NCBI GenBank assembly: GCA_003566505.1
Contig: PXDA01000027.1
Span: 1 to 5,672 of the forward strand
Reading direction: 5' to 3'
Origin: Mollicutes bacterium
Lineage (GTDB): Bacteria > Bacillota_I > Bacilli_A > RF39 > UBA660
DNA length: 5,672 bases
A program made the translations under genes and the position numbers. How positions within the stretch are numbered: the first letter of the stretch is position 1; each line of letters opens with the position of its first letter. Below, piece after piece: positions 1 through 5,672 of the stretch. The notes beneath the pieces are model-generated. The model searched no databases, was not told where the DNA came from, and was given only the letters and a program-made list of their open reading frames with translations.

Positions 1-1122
1 CATCACACCATAATAAATAATGAAGGATCAAATATGGATAGTGGTATTGCCAGTACATTAATTGCTTCTTGTTCATTTCTAGGACGCATCCATGCAAATT
101 GGGGTATTTTTGAAGTTGACGAACGTGTTTCTGATCGTGTATATAATCACGTTGTCCCCAATTATTTGCTTTGCACAAATCTCTTTCGCGATTCCATTAA
201 AAGAAATGGCCATGTGGAATTTATTTTTAAAAAAATTAACGAAGCAATTCCCAAAAAAACAACCCTTATTTTAAATGCCGATGATTTAATTTCTACTGCT
301 TTACAACCAAATAATCCCCGCATTTATTTTGCTGTTAAAAATGTATTAAAAAAATCAAGCAAAAATATTGTCCAAGACATTCAAGTATGTCCTAATTGTT
401 TTGAATTACTTCATTTTAAATATCGTCATCATCATCATATTGGGAAAGCTTTTTGCAAAAAATGTCAATTTAACGCTCCAGAAGCACATTTTCTTTGTAC
501 CAAAGTTAATGATGAAATAACTATTAGTGAAAATAAAAAAAGTCATCAATATCCTCTTATTTCAAAAACAATCTATAACATTTACAATCAAACGGCTGTT
601 ATTACCGCCCTACGCACCATTGGTTTAGAACCATCAGCAATTAAACAAAGCCTTAAAAAAAGCCAATTAATCGCCAATCGACACAGCACTTATCAAAATA
701 AGCAACAAGAAATAATAACCATCTTGGCAAAAAATCAAAATCCTATTTCTACTTCCTTAGCACTAGATTATACTGCTAATTTAAAAGGGGAAAAGGCGTT
801 TGTTTTACTTGTCACCGACACCCAAGATAAAACACATGGCAGCGAAGATATTTCTTGGCTTTATGATACCGATTTTGAATTTTTAAATCGCAAAGATGTT
901 AAACAAATAATTGTTTGTGGCAGTCGCTGTTATGACCTTGGTATTCGCCTACAATTAGCAGGTATTAAAAAAAATATTATCTATCTAAATGATACCTATC
1001 AAAATATCACAGCACTTTTAAACAATAAAAACATTGATAAAATTGTTATTGCGTATGAATTATATGGTTATTCTATCGCCGAAAGAATAAAGGATGAAAT
1101 TGTAGGTGAAAATCATGGTTAA
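1..1122 (+). CDS. murT: Lipid II isoglutaminyl synthase, ATP-binding Mur-ligase-like subunit MurT (5' end missing)
   Basis: MurT, with GatD, amidates the alpha-carboxylate of D-Glu in the lipid II stem peptide at the inner face of the membrane. The frame is open to base 1; the first residues (HHTIINNEGSN) precede the Met at base 34 and match the family's NNEGANM motif, so base 34 is not the start. By comparison with S. aureus MurT (recalled from memory) about 75 residues including the P-loop lie outside the window. Numbering from Met34: FEVDE (26-30), TNLFRD (48-53), LNADD (80-84), a four-Cys zinc ribbon (C119, C122, C141, C144) with a four-His tract at 132-135, and the C-terminal DUF1727 domain (about 227-355) with EDISWLYD at 271-278. 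D272 aligns with the Asp proposed to complete the GatD catalytic triad (S. aureus D349). Oddities: the family GRxQ/E and KNPAG motifs read NRHS (215-218) and KNQNP (233-237). The gene overlaps the next one by 8 bases, indicating an operon with translational coupling. Confidence 0.93.
   Translation, partial: HHTIINNEGSNMDSGIASTLIASCSFLGRIHANWGIFEVDERVSDRVYNHVVPNYLLCTNLFRDSIKRNGHVEFIFKKINEAIPKKTTLILNADDLISTALQPNNPRIYFAVKNVLKKSSKNIVQDIQVCPNCFELLHFKYRHHHHIGKAFCKKCQFNAPEAHFLCTKVNDEITISENKKSHQYPLISKTIYNIYNQTAVITALRTIGLEPSAIKQSLKKSQLIANRHSTYQNKQQEIITILAKNQNPISTSLALDYTANLKGEKAFVLLVTDTQDKTHGSEDISWLYDTDFEFLNRKDVKQIIVCGSRCYDLGIRLQLAGIKKNIIYLNDTYQNITALLNNKNIDKIVIAYELYGYSIAERIKDEIVGENHG
1104..1109 (+). 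promoter_or_regulatory. Ribosome binding site that selects the gatD start
   Basis: AGGTGA lies inside the last codons of murT, 5 bases before the ATG at 1115. It favours that ATG over the in-frame GTG at 1106, which overlaps the site itself, and over the ATG at 1124. Confidence 0.6.
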
Positions 1123-1789
1123 AATGGAAGTATTATATCCTGAATATATGAATTTATATGGCGATAATGGTAATATTAAATATTTACAAACCATTATTCC
1201 GAAATTAAAAATAATTTATACGCACTTAAATGACCAACCTGCTTTTAGCAAAGAAAAAATCGATATTTTATATTTAGGACCGACAACCGAAAAACAACAA
1301 GCAATTGTTGCCGCGAAACTTAAACCTTATCGGGAAGGAATAAAAGCATTAATTGATAATTATACTTTAATTTTGGCAACGGGAAATGCAATCGAATTAT
1401 TTGGCAAATACATTGAAAAACCTGATGGCAAATTAATTTCTTGCCTTGGCCTATATAACGTTTATGCCAAAAGATTTTCACGCCTGCGTTATAATGATAA
1501 TGTTATTAGTCCCCTTAAAAATTTTACAGTTGTTGGGTTTAAAAATCAACTAAGCCACCTTTATGGTCGTGATCGTCACGCTCTTATTTCACCACAAGAA
1601 AAAAAATATATTAATTTCATTATTGATAAAAACCTGTTTGCGACTTATTTACTAGGACCTGTTTTAATTTTAAATCCGCTATTAACTGAAAATTTATTAA
1701 CAAATGCAAAAATTCCTTTCCAAAAGCCACCTTTTCATGAATTGGCGATTACCGCCTATCAAAGACGCGTAATTGAATTCAATAAATAA
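1115..1789 (+). CDS. gatD: GatD-like class I glutamine amidotransferase subunit lacking catalytic Cys and His
   Basis: In the MurT-GatD complex GatD hydrolyses glutamine and passes ammonia to MurT. This 224-residue protein (S. aureus GatD is about 243) is identified by its place after murT, NLYGD at 13-17, the KPDG and LGL segments after the nucleophile-elbow region, GFKNQ (141-145, family GFENH) and TYLLGP (177-182, family TYLHGP). The start chosen is ATG 1115, overlapping the murT stop by 8 bases; GTG 1106 in the same frame would add three residues. Very unusual: the elbow that reads ICGGYQ in active enzymes is ATGNAIELFG here (T89, G90), and the only Cys in the protein is C110, outside the elbow. 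The catalytic His (S. aureus H189) is Leu180. On sequence it cannot act as a Cys-His glutaminase; it may be a structural partner, support use of free ammonia, or belong to a divergent subfamily. The reading frame is intact, which argues against simple decay. The gene ends directly at a hairpin terminator. Confidence 0.85.
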   Translation: MVKMEVLYPEYMNLYGDNGNIKYLQTIIPKLKIIYTHLNDQPAFSKEKIDILYLGPTTEKQQAIVAAKLKPYREGIKALIDNYTLILATGNAIELFGKYIEKPDGKLISCLGLYNVYAKRFSRLRYNDNVISPLKNFTVVGFKNQLSHLYGRDRHALISPQEKKYINFIIDKNLFATYLLGPVLILNPLLTENLLTNAKIPFQKPPFHELAITAYQRRVIEFNK

Positions 1790-1816
1790 ACACAACCAAT
1801 TGGTTGTGTTTTTTTT
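1788..1816. terminator. Bidirectional intrinsic terminator between gatD and the MazF-like gene
   Basis: A perfect palindrome, AAACACAACC-AATT-GGTTGTGTTT (1788-1811), starts within the gatD stop codon and runs into eight T residues (1809-1816) on the plus strand. Read on the minus strand, the hairpin is followed by a TTTATTTATT tract, so it can also end transcripts of the convergent gene, whose extended frame stops at 1815-1817. Confidence 0.88.
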
Positions 1817-2024
1817 AATAATAATCAGCTTTTAATGACTCTTTTTGCCGTTGATAATAGTTGCGTTTTTTTCGTTGCAATCTTTTTGTAATGGGATCTT
1901 CTTCCTCGGAAAAACTAAGCATTTTTTGTTTATATTGTATTTCTTTCCATAAACTTTTTCGCCGTTCTTCCAATATTTTACTTACCAAATCCTCATGTTC
2001 GTTATATAAATCAATACAAGTTCA
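1815..2024 (-). other. In-frame, coding-like extension of the MazF-like gene beyond a TGA codon
   Basis: After the TGA at 2022-2024 the same frame runs 68 codons to TAA at 1815-1817. The translation begins TCIDLYNEHEDLVSK and is a highly charged, helix-like tail (LEERRKSLWKEIQYKQ, then KRLQRKKRNYYQRQKES). It ends exactly at the shared terminator, which is what a real gene end would look like. No convincing start codon with a ribosome site lies at its beginning. The most likely readings are a recent nonsense mutation or base error that split a 192-codon gene, or recoding or readthrough. Selenocysteine is less likely: I see no clear hairpin just after the TGA. An independent small gene is possible but unsupported. 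Confidence 0.55.
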
Positions 2025-2393
2025 CATTTGCTGCACTTTGTTCGAGCACTCTTTTTGCAAATGATATTCTTGAAATGCTTTAATGATACGAAAAAAATCC
2101 TGACCAACATTATCAGCAACATCAATTACTTTTGTAATTTCTTCTTCATAGAGTGCTGATAAATCAATCACCGATGGTTGGCTTAATTGATCACAAATAG
2201 TACATTGTTTTTGCCTGTTATGTAACAATATTTGTTGGATTTTTGATGAAAATGGCAGACAACTAATTCTTACCTCTTCCTCTTTATCTACAAGCAATAC
2301 GAGAAAAGGACGTCCTCTTCTACTATAATCTTTTTCACCGTCAATAAACTCAACATCTGACATAATGACAATATCGCCTGGAATAATATTCAC
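2022..2393 (-). CDS. Probable PemK/MazF-like protein (putative mRNA interferase fold), ending at an in-frame TGA
   Basis: A 123-residue product is read from GTG at 2393 to TGA at 2022. The N-terminus PGDIVI (5-10), RRGRPFLVL (25-33) and CLPFSSKI (45-52) follow the pattern of PemK/MazF ribonucleases: an initial GDI strand, an RP(V)LV strand, then a strand ending in a TS or SS pair. PSVIDLSAL (73-81) resembles the later strand before the C-terminal helix (about 94-110). MazF toxins cut RNA at short motifs and are usually held by an antitoxin; no antitoxin gene is visible on either side. A CTIC motif (64-67) is not typical of the family. The length is normal for MazF, but the frame stays open for 68 codons past the TGA (described separately), so this may be the front part of a 192-codon gene. 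The gene has its own promoter and ribosome site and converges on gatD. Family assignment is by pattern only, and ribonuclease activity is not shown. Confidence 0.6.
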   Translation of the reverse strand: MNIIPGDIVIMSDVEFIDGEKDYSRRGRPFLVLLVDKEEEVRISCLPFSSKIQQILLHNRQKQCTICDQLSQPSVIDLSALYEEEITKVIDVADNVGQDFFRIIKAFQEYHLQKECSNKVQQM

Positions 2394-2400
2394 AATTATT

Positions 2401-2407
2401 CCCCCCT
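2401..2407 (-). promoter_or_regulatory. Ribosome binding site for the GTG start of the MazF-like gene
   Basis: On the minus strand AGGGGGG lies 7 bases before GTG 2393. A purine run this strong in otherwise AT-rich sequence supports the GTG as the true start. Confidence 0.65.
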
Positions 2408-2428
2408 AAAATTTTATTGATACTATAA

Positions 2429-2456
2429 ATTATACACCTCTATAAATATTTTTCAA
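2429..2456 (-). promoter_or_regulatory. Sigma-70/SigA-type promoter of the MazF-like gene
   Basis: The minus strand has TTGAAA (2456-2451), a 16-base spacer and a perfect TATAAT (2434-2429), about 35 bases before the GTG start. The expected transcript start near 2421 leaves a leader of about 28 bases containing the ribosome site. No clear operator palindrome was seen around it. Confidence 0.7.
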
Positions 2457-2513
2457 GGCTAAAGACCATGCTGATAAAAATATAATTAATATTTTTTATT
2501 ACCATTATTTAAT

Positions 2514-2559
2514 AAAAATACCCTTTAGAAAAATTTTATTAATTCTTTAGGGTATTTTT
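2514..2559. terminator. Two-way hairpin terminator downstream of the large surface-protein gene
   Basis: Arms 2514-2524 (AAAAATACCCT) and 2549-2559 (AGGGTATTTTT) pair over 11 bp. A TT/TT internal loop and a further 4-bp stem (2527-2530 with 2543-2546) close a 12-base loop. On both strands the far arm ends in a T run. It lies about 55 bases past the stop of the large minus-strand gene and isolates the downstream promoter. The rest of the spacer 2394-2613 holds only the promoter, the ribosome site and AT-rich sequence with a short TTGTTGCG direct repeat near 2570-2588. Confidence 0.8.
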
Positions 2560-2613
2560 TATTCATTATTTGTTGCGTTTGTTGCGATTTTTTTCTAAGC
2601 AATGTCTTATTTT

Positions 2614-5600
2614 TTATTCAGTTTGCCACCTTAAAGCAGGATATCCTGTATTTCCTTCATGATCTTCAACAATAGTATGATCCCAATCTGTCCAAATCTC
2701 TTCCATATCCCATGTATAATAAGTGCCAGAAGCGCTATCTCTAACATATGGCCATGTCATATCAGATGTTGTTCGACCACTACCGGTAGATGAACTTTCT
2801 TTTCCACTCGTTTCAACATTCCAATAAGATCTTGAAGAACCTACACCAGTTCCAACTAAACCACCCCAATTAGTACAATTTTCTTCGTTGGCCATGCCAC
2901 ATTCAACTTTTCCAATTGAATATGAATTTATTATAGTAGCATTCACCCAACTATCTCTTTGGTTTTCACCAACCAAGCCGCCAAAAAAGTCAAAGCCACT
3001 AACATTACCAGTTGCATAACTATTTTCTATTTTTGGATCCATCCAATTATATTCACTCAAACCAACCAAGCCACCAACCCATTGAGTCGCAAAGACATCA
3101 CCAGTTGCATATGAACTTTCAATATATCCCTGTTTATTATGGCCAACTAATCCACCAGCATACATCCAACCATCAACATCGCCGGTTGCATATGAATTTT
3201 TTATTATTTCATAATCATCAAGGTAACCAACTAATCCACCAAAATTTCGTCGTTGCGCTACAGATGCTTCAGCCCAATTGTCCACATCACCAGTTGCATA
3301 TGAATTTTCAACAATAATATCCGGGCGCCCTTCACCATCGGCATTTCCAACTAAACCACCTACATCTCTTCCACCTCTAACCCAGGCTGTCGAATAAGAA
3401 TTTTTTATAGTAAAAGTTCTCGGCCCTGTAGATCCAACCAATCCACCAACTTGACTATTTCCTTGAACACGCCAAGCCGTTGAATAAGAATCCTCTACTA
3501 CAACAAAATAATGTGTGCGACCAATTAAACCACCAACATGACTATCGCCTTCAACACTCCCAGTTGCATATGAATTTGTTACTGTGCTTCCGCCCCATTG
3601 CCAATTAAAATGACCAATTAAACCACCAACATAATCACCACCTTGAACATTACCAGTCGCATATGAATTAATAATAGTAAAAGCAAGTCCAACCAAACCG
3701 CCAATTCTAGTTCCGCCACCTTTAACATCGACCTCGGCATAAGAGTCTCTTATTTCCCCATAACCATTGTCACCAACTAAACCACCAACGTAACTATTCC
3801 CTTCCACACTTCCAGTTACATAAGAATTTGTTATTGTACCATAACCCTCACCAGCTATTCCACCTACATTGTTACGACCTATTATATCAACATCAATAAG
3901 TGCCATATTACTTAGTTTTGGTTCGCCGCTTACATATCCATCTAGATATTCAGTATCCATTTGGCTAAATAATCCAACATTTGATTCTAACGGTCTATTA
4001 ATCATCAAATCTCTTATTTCATAACCATTACTATCAAAAATTCCCGCAAATGACATTGGTTTCCAACCATGTGATATTACTTCAGTCGTTTGATATTCAA
4101 TATATAATCCTCGCTCAGTATCTTCCATAAGTTCTATGATTCCTTCAGAAGCATCCACAATTTGCACATCCACACTAGAATCATCATCAGTATCTTGTGC
4201 CAAAATTATTGTTGAAAGCGGTGCATAAGCAAGTTTAAATTGTTCGCCAGCGTCATGTCCACTCCAACTTCCAAACGTCTCTGAAAACGTGTCTTTCATA
4301 TCTCTTTCCGCTACTACTTCTGTATAACCATTAGTATTTTCATCTAAATGATTTGCCAATTTATATACGCGACCAACATTATTATTGCGCACATCGTCAA
4401 GATCATACCAATCATATATCATAATGGGAGCAGGTTTCGAAACTGTAGCTTTTTTTATACAGCGAACTGAAGCACCAACAAGTGCACGATCATAAACACG
4501 AACCATACTATCATTATTATGGTATATCCAATATGTCCACCCACTTAGATGATTTTCATTTGTTCGTTCACTAAGTGTCCAAAATCGAGCTGAATCACCA
4601 AACTGTTTATCATCTCCCGATCCGCGATCAGGCACTCTAAATCCTCCTGGTAAGGCATTAAAACCTGAGTTACCAAAATCAGTATGGTTTACAAGATCAC
4701 CGCTCGTCCACGAAGTTGAACTACTTGCTAATTTAGAACCGGACGGTGAACAATCGGACGTTTGGCAAACATTCCACTTATCATTTCTAGCGGCAGCACA
4801 ATCTCCACCATCATTTAAATATGCTTCTAATACACCAAATTCAACATTAGATGGAACTTGCCATCCTTCAGGACATATATCTTCTTCTGAAACTGCAAAA
4901 AAGTTATATAAAACACCATATTCTGCATAATTAGTAGTCGCCTTTGCGCCCGCTAAATCATTATCATCATATCCATAGACACCATATTTTGGTTCAGGTT
5001 CAGCGTTACAATGCCAGTCAGAAAATTCACTTTTTGAATGAACTTCCGGTAAATATTTTAAATTTTCGGCCATCCAACATTGGTCACCAATTTGAACAGT
5101 TGTATACTCATTGCCATCTCTATCATCAATTAATGTTTCACCACAAGCAACCGTAGGTTCTGCTTCAACTAAACAACGCACCGAATAACCATCACCCATA
5201 TGTTGCGCCCAACGATGAACACCTTCTTCAGCTTGTTGCAAACCACGATACCAAGCTGTACCACTACATACTGGGAAGGTATTTATTAAACCTAACAAAT
5301 ATTGCTCTAACAATACTAAATCTTGGACATTAACATCACCGTCACCATTTAAATCAGCGGCGTAAATACTAGCTGCATCTAAACTTTCTAATTCTAAAAT
5401 ATAATCAGATAATAACGCACTATCAGCTTCTGTTATATCACCATCATTATTAATATCACCAAATAAACGACCGCCACCACCTGGTACTTCACATGAACCT
5501 TCAGCAAGTTCTGATGCACTAGATGTCCAAAACTTACCTCTTACTAAATGATTACTTCCTAAATCCCACCATGGATATACAGCTCCATGACGATTTGGGT

Positions 5601-5672
5601 TTAAGAAGGCATCAGCATCAAAACGCCATCCACCTGGTAGGGCACTAAAATCTACTGTATCTGTGCCACCCC
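2614..5672 (-). CDS. Large surface/secreted protein with FISUMP, dockerin and GLUG-repeat domains (N-terminus outside window)
   Basis: The frame is open from the right edge to TAA at 2614, giving 1,018 complete codons. A TTG at 5311-5313 is inside the dockerin and is not a start. Order of domains, numbering from the codon at 5668-5670: FISUMP 1 end (1-60 and 137-168) split by a dockerin (71-131); a complete FISUMP 2 (175-416); a leader with WKPMSFAGIFDSNGYEI leading into a beta-helix (to about 586); twelve GLUG units (587-953); and a cap ending in NTGYPALRW. FISUMP domains are known from Fibrobacter and many environmental surface proteins, and GLUG repeats from bacterial adhesins and IgA-protease-like proteins; both point outside the cell. 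The expected signal peptide would be off the window. No LPXTG, C-terminal membrane helix or type IX signal is present, so attachment must come from the dockerin, the missing N-terminus, or not occur. Binding target is unknown; adhesin or polymer binding is an inference. Confidence 0.9.
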   Translation of the reverse strand, partial: GGTDTVDFSALPGGWRFDADAFLNPNRHGAVYPWWDLGSNHLVRGKFWTSSASELAEGSCEVPGGGGRLFGDINNDGDITEADSALLSDYILELESLDAASIYAADLNGDGDVNVQDLVLLEQYLLGLINTFPVCSGTAWYRGLQQAEEGVHRWAQHMGDGYSVRCLVEAEPTVACGETLIDDRDGNEYTTVQIGDQCWMAENLKYLPEVHSKSEFSDWHCNAEPEPKYGVYGYDDNDLAGAKATTNYAEYGVLYNFFAVSEEDICPEGWQVPSNVEFGVLEAYLNDGGDCAAARNDKWNVCQTSDCSPSGSKLASSSTSWTSGDLVNHTDFGNSGFNALPGGFRVPDRGSGDDKQFGDSARFWTLSERTNENHLSGWTYWIYHNNDSMVRVYDRALVGASVRCIKKATVSKPAPIMIYDWYDLDDVRNNNVGRVYKLANHLDENTNGYTEVVAERDMKDTFSETFGSWSGHDAGEQFKLAYAPLSTIILAQDTDDDSSVDVQIVDASEGIIELMEDTERGLYIEYQTTEVISHGWKPMSFAGIFDSNGYEIRDLMINRPLESNVGLFSQMDTEYLDGYVSGEPKLSNMALIDVDIIGRNNVGGIAGEGYGTITNSYVTGSVEGNSYVGGLVGDNGYGEIRDSYAEVDVKGGGTRIGGLVGLAFTIINSYATGNVQGGDYVGGLIGHFNWQWGGSTVTNSYATGSVEGDSHVGGLIGRTHYFVVVEDSYSTAWRVQGNSQVGGLVGSTGPRTFTIKNSYSTAWVRGGRDVGGLVGNADGEGRPDIIVENSYATGDVDNWAEASVAQRRNFGGLVGYLDDYEIIKNSYATGDVDGWMYAGGLVGHNKQGYIESSYATGDVFATQWVGGLVGLSEYNWMDPKIENSYATGNVSGFDFFGGLVGENQRDSWVNATIINSYSIGKVECGMANEENCTNWGGLVGTGVGSSRSYWNVETSGKESSSTGSGRTTSDMTWPYVRDSASGTYYTWDMEEIWTDWDHTIVEDHEGNTGYPALRWQTE
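2617..2811 (-). other. C-terminal cap of the GLUG protein
   Basis: After the last repeat come RSYWNVETSGKESSSTGSGR, TTSDMTW, a Trp-rich stretch (YYTWDMEEIWTDW) and the end NTGYPALRWQTE. This matches the closing segment that usually follows GLUG arrays (SYWD-TSG, T-GKT, W...NNGYPxLRW). The chain stops there with no anchor. Confidence 0.7.
2812..3912 (-). repeat. Array of twelve GLUG repeats (parallel beta-helix type)
   Basis: Twelve units of about 25-36 residues share the pattern (E/K/T)NSYATGxVxGxxxVGGLVG. There is one GGIAG, two GGLIG and nine GGLVG cores; the first unit is degenerate. At DNA level the plus strand repeats close copies of ccagttgcatatgaattt (for example near 3101, 3291 and 3560), so the array could change copy number by recombination. 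Units 6 and 7 carry SYSTAW in place of SYATG, suggesting one was copied from the other. The last unit has an extra loop with two Cys (VECGMANEENC). Confidence 0.9.
3913..4422 (-). other. Linker and beta-helix leader before the GLUG repeats
   Basis: This segment joins FISUMP 2 to the repeats. Its second half carries HGWKPMSFAGIFDSNGYEI, then RDLMINRP and NVGLFS, the strand pattern that commonly precedes GLUG arrays and probably caps the solenoid. The first half (IYDWYDLDDVRNNN to VDVQIVDASEG) is acidic, and I do not recognise a domain in it. Confidence 0.6.
4423..5148 (-). other. FISUMP domain 2 (Fibrobacter succinogenes major paralogous domain), complete
   Basis: The domain opens with DRDGNEYTTVQIG and QCWMAENLKY and continues through EYGVLYNFFAV, ICPEGWQVPS, GFNALPGGFR, ARFWTLSE and the ending ASVRCIKK, all in the family's usual order. 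A Cys-rich stretch (CAAARNDKWNVCQTSDC) replaces a loop before GSKLAS. Function of the fold is not established; it is found in exported proteins, often in tandem as here. Confidence 0.88.
5167..5672 (-). other. FISUMP domain 1, C-terminal part, split by the dockerin insert
   Basis: FSALPGGWRFD (residues 8-18) and GKFWTSSASE (45-54) match the FISUMP hallmarks GFxALPGG and FWSSTE. The domain resumes after the insert with AWYRGLQQ (139-146), VHRWAQHM and the typical ending GYSVRCLVE (161-169). The two halves together make one ordinary FISUMP C-terminal half; the N-terminal half is beyond the right edge. Confidence 0.78.
5278..5460 (-). other. Type I-like dockerin module, two calcium-binding F-hand repeats
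   Basis: Repeat 1 GDINNDGDITEAD (residues 71-83) and repeat 2 ADLNGDGDVNVQD (105-117) both show the D-x-N-x-D-G-(x)5-D calcium loop (D72, N74, D76, D83; D106, N108, D110, D117), each followed by a helix (ALLSDYILEL; LVLLEQYLLG). Dockerins bind cohesin domains and assemble cellulosome-like or other surface complexes. The module sits between C60 and C135, with a CEVPGGGG linker at its start. Confidence 0.88.

Noticed and set aside
34..36. ATG as the start of murT
   Set aside because: The frame is open upstream to base 1, and the residues before it match the conserved NNEGxNM motif of MurT, so this Met is internal.
92..274. Plus-strand frame of 60 codons within murT
   Set aside because: It lies entirely inside the well-supported murT frame and matches no family.
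1815..2024. Selenocysteine at the TGA
   Set aside because: No clear stem-loop follows the TGA, and the protein family is not a known selenoprotein.
1861..2064. Plus-strand frame of 67 codons
   Set aside because: It is antisense to the coding-like MazF tail, has Cys/Ser/Phe-rich low-quality composition and no ribosome site.
1815..2393. TGA read as Trp (code 4) or Gly (code 25)
   Set aside because: All Trp codons read here are TGG, and a Gly-rich frame of over 1,000 codons contains no TGA; a reassigned code in AT-rich DNA would use TGA often.
3012..3317. Plus-strand His/Gln/Asn-rich frame of 101 codons inside the GLUG array
   Set aside because: It is the reverse-strand shadow of the repeated GLUG codons; its apparent repeats mirror NSYATG.
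2812..3912. CRISPR-like array suggested by regularly spaced repeats
   Set aside because: The repeats are in frame within one long protein, vary in spacing by whole codons and encode GLUG units.
4944..5156. Plus-strand frame of 70 codons
   Set aside because: It is a His-rich shadow of the FISUMP 2 coding strand with no start signals.
5311..5313. TTG as the start of the large minus-strand protein
   Set aside because: It falls within the second dockerin repeat; the frame continues to the right edge with clear dockerin and FISUMP sequence.

Overview
The window is an AT-rich bacterial fragment with both edges inside genes. The left part (1-1789, plus strand) carries the 3' part of murT and a complete gatD-like gene, the pair that amidates lipid II in Gram-positive-type cell walls. 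Together with very low GC this suggests a Bacillota or Mycoplasmatota-like Bacilli lineage; that placement is an inference. Roughly 35 Trp codons read in the window are all TGG, and a Gly-rich protein of over 1,000 residues has no in-frame TGA, so TGA is very probably a normal stop here (not code 4 or 25).

The middle (1788-2613) holds a small minus-strand gene for a probable PemK/MazF-like protein, convergent with gatD. It has a good promoter and a GTG start. Its frame is interrupted by one TGA, then stays open and coding-like for 68 more codons, ending at a hairpin terminator shared with gatD. A second two-way hairpin separates it from the large gene to its right.

The right part (2614-5672, minus strand) is the 3' end of a very large surface or secreted protein gene, open to the right edge, so its N-terminus is missing. 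In protein order the visible 1,018 residues hold: the end of one FISUMP domain interrupted by a two-repeat dockerin module; a complete second FISUMP domain; a beta-helix-type leader; twelve GLUG repeats; and a GLUG-type C-terminal cap. No sortase signal or membrane anchor is visible at the C-terminus.

The three most notable points are: (1) the GatD-like subunit lacks the nucleophile Cys and the catalytic His of the glutaminase, while its MurT partner keeps the zinc ribbon and the DxSW-type aspartate; (2) a dockerin appears to be nested inside a FISUMP domain between two cysteines; (3) the MazF-like gene carries an in-frame TGA. No RNA genes, CRISPR arrays or insertion sequences were seen.
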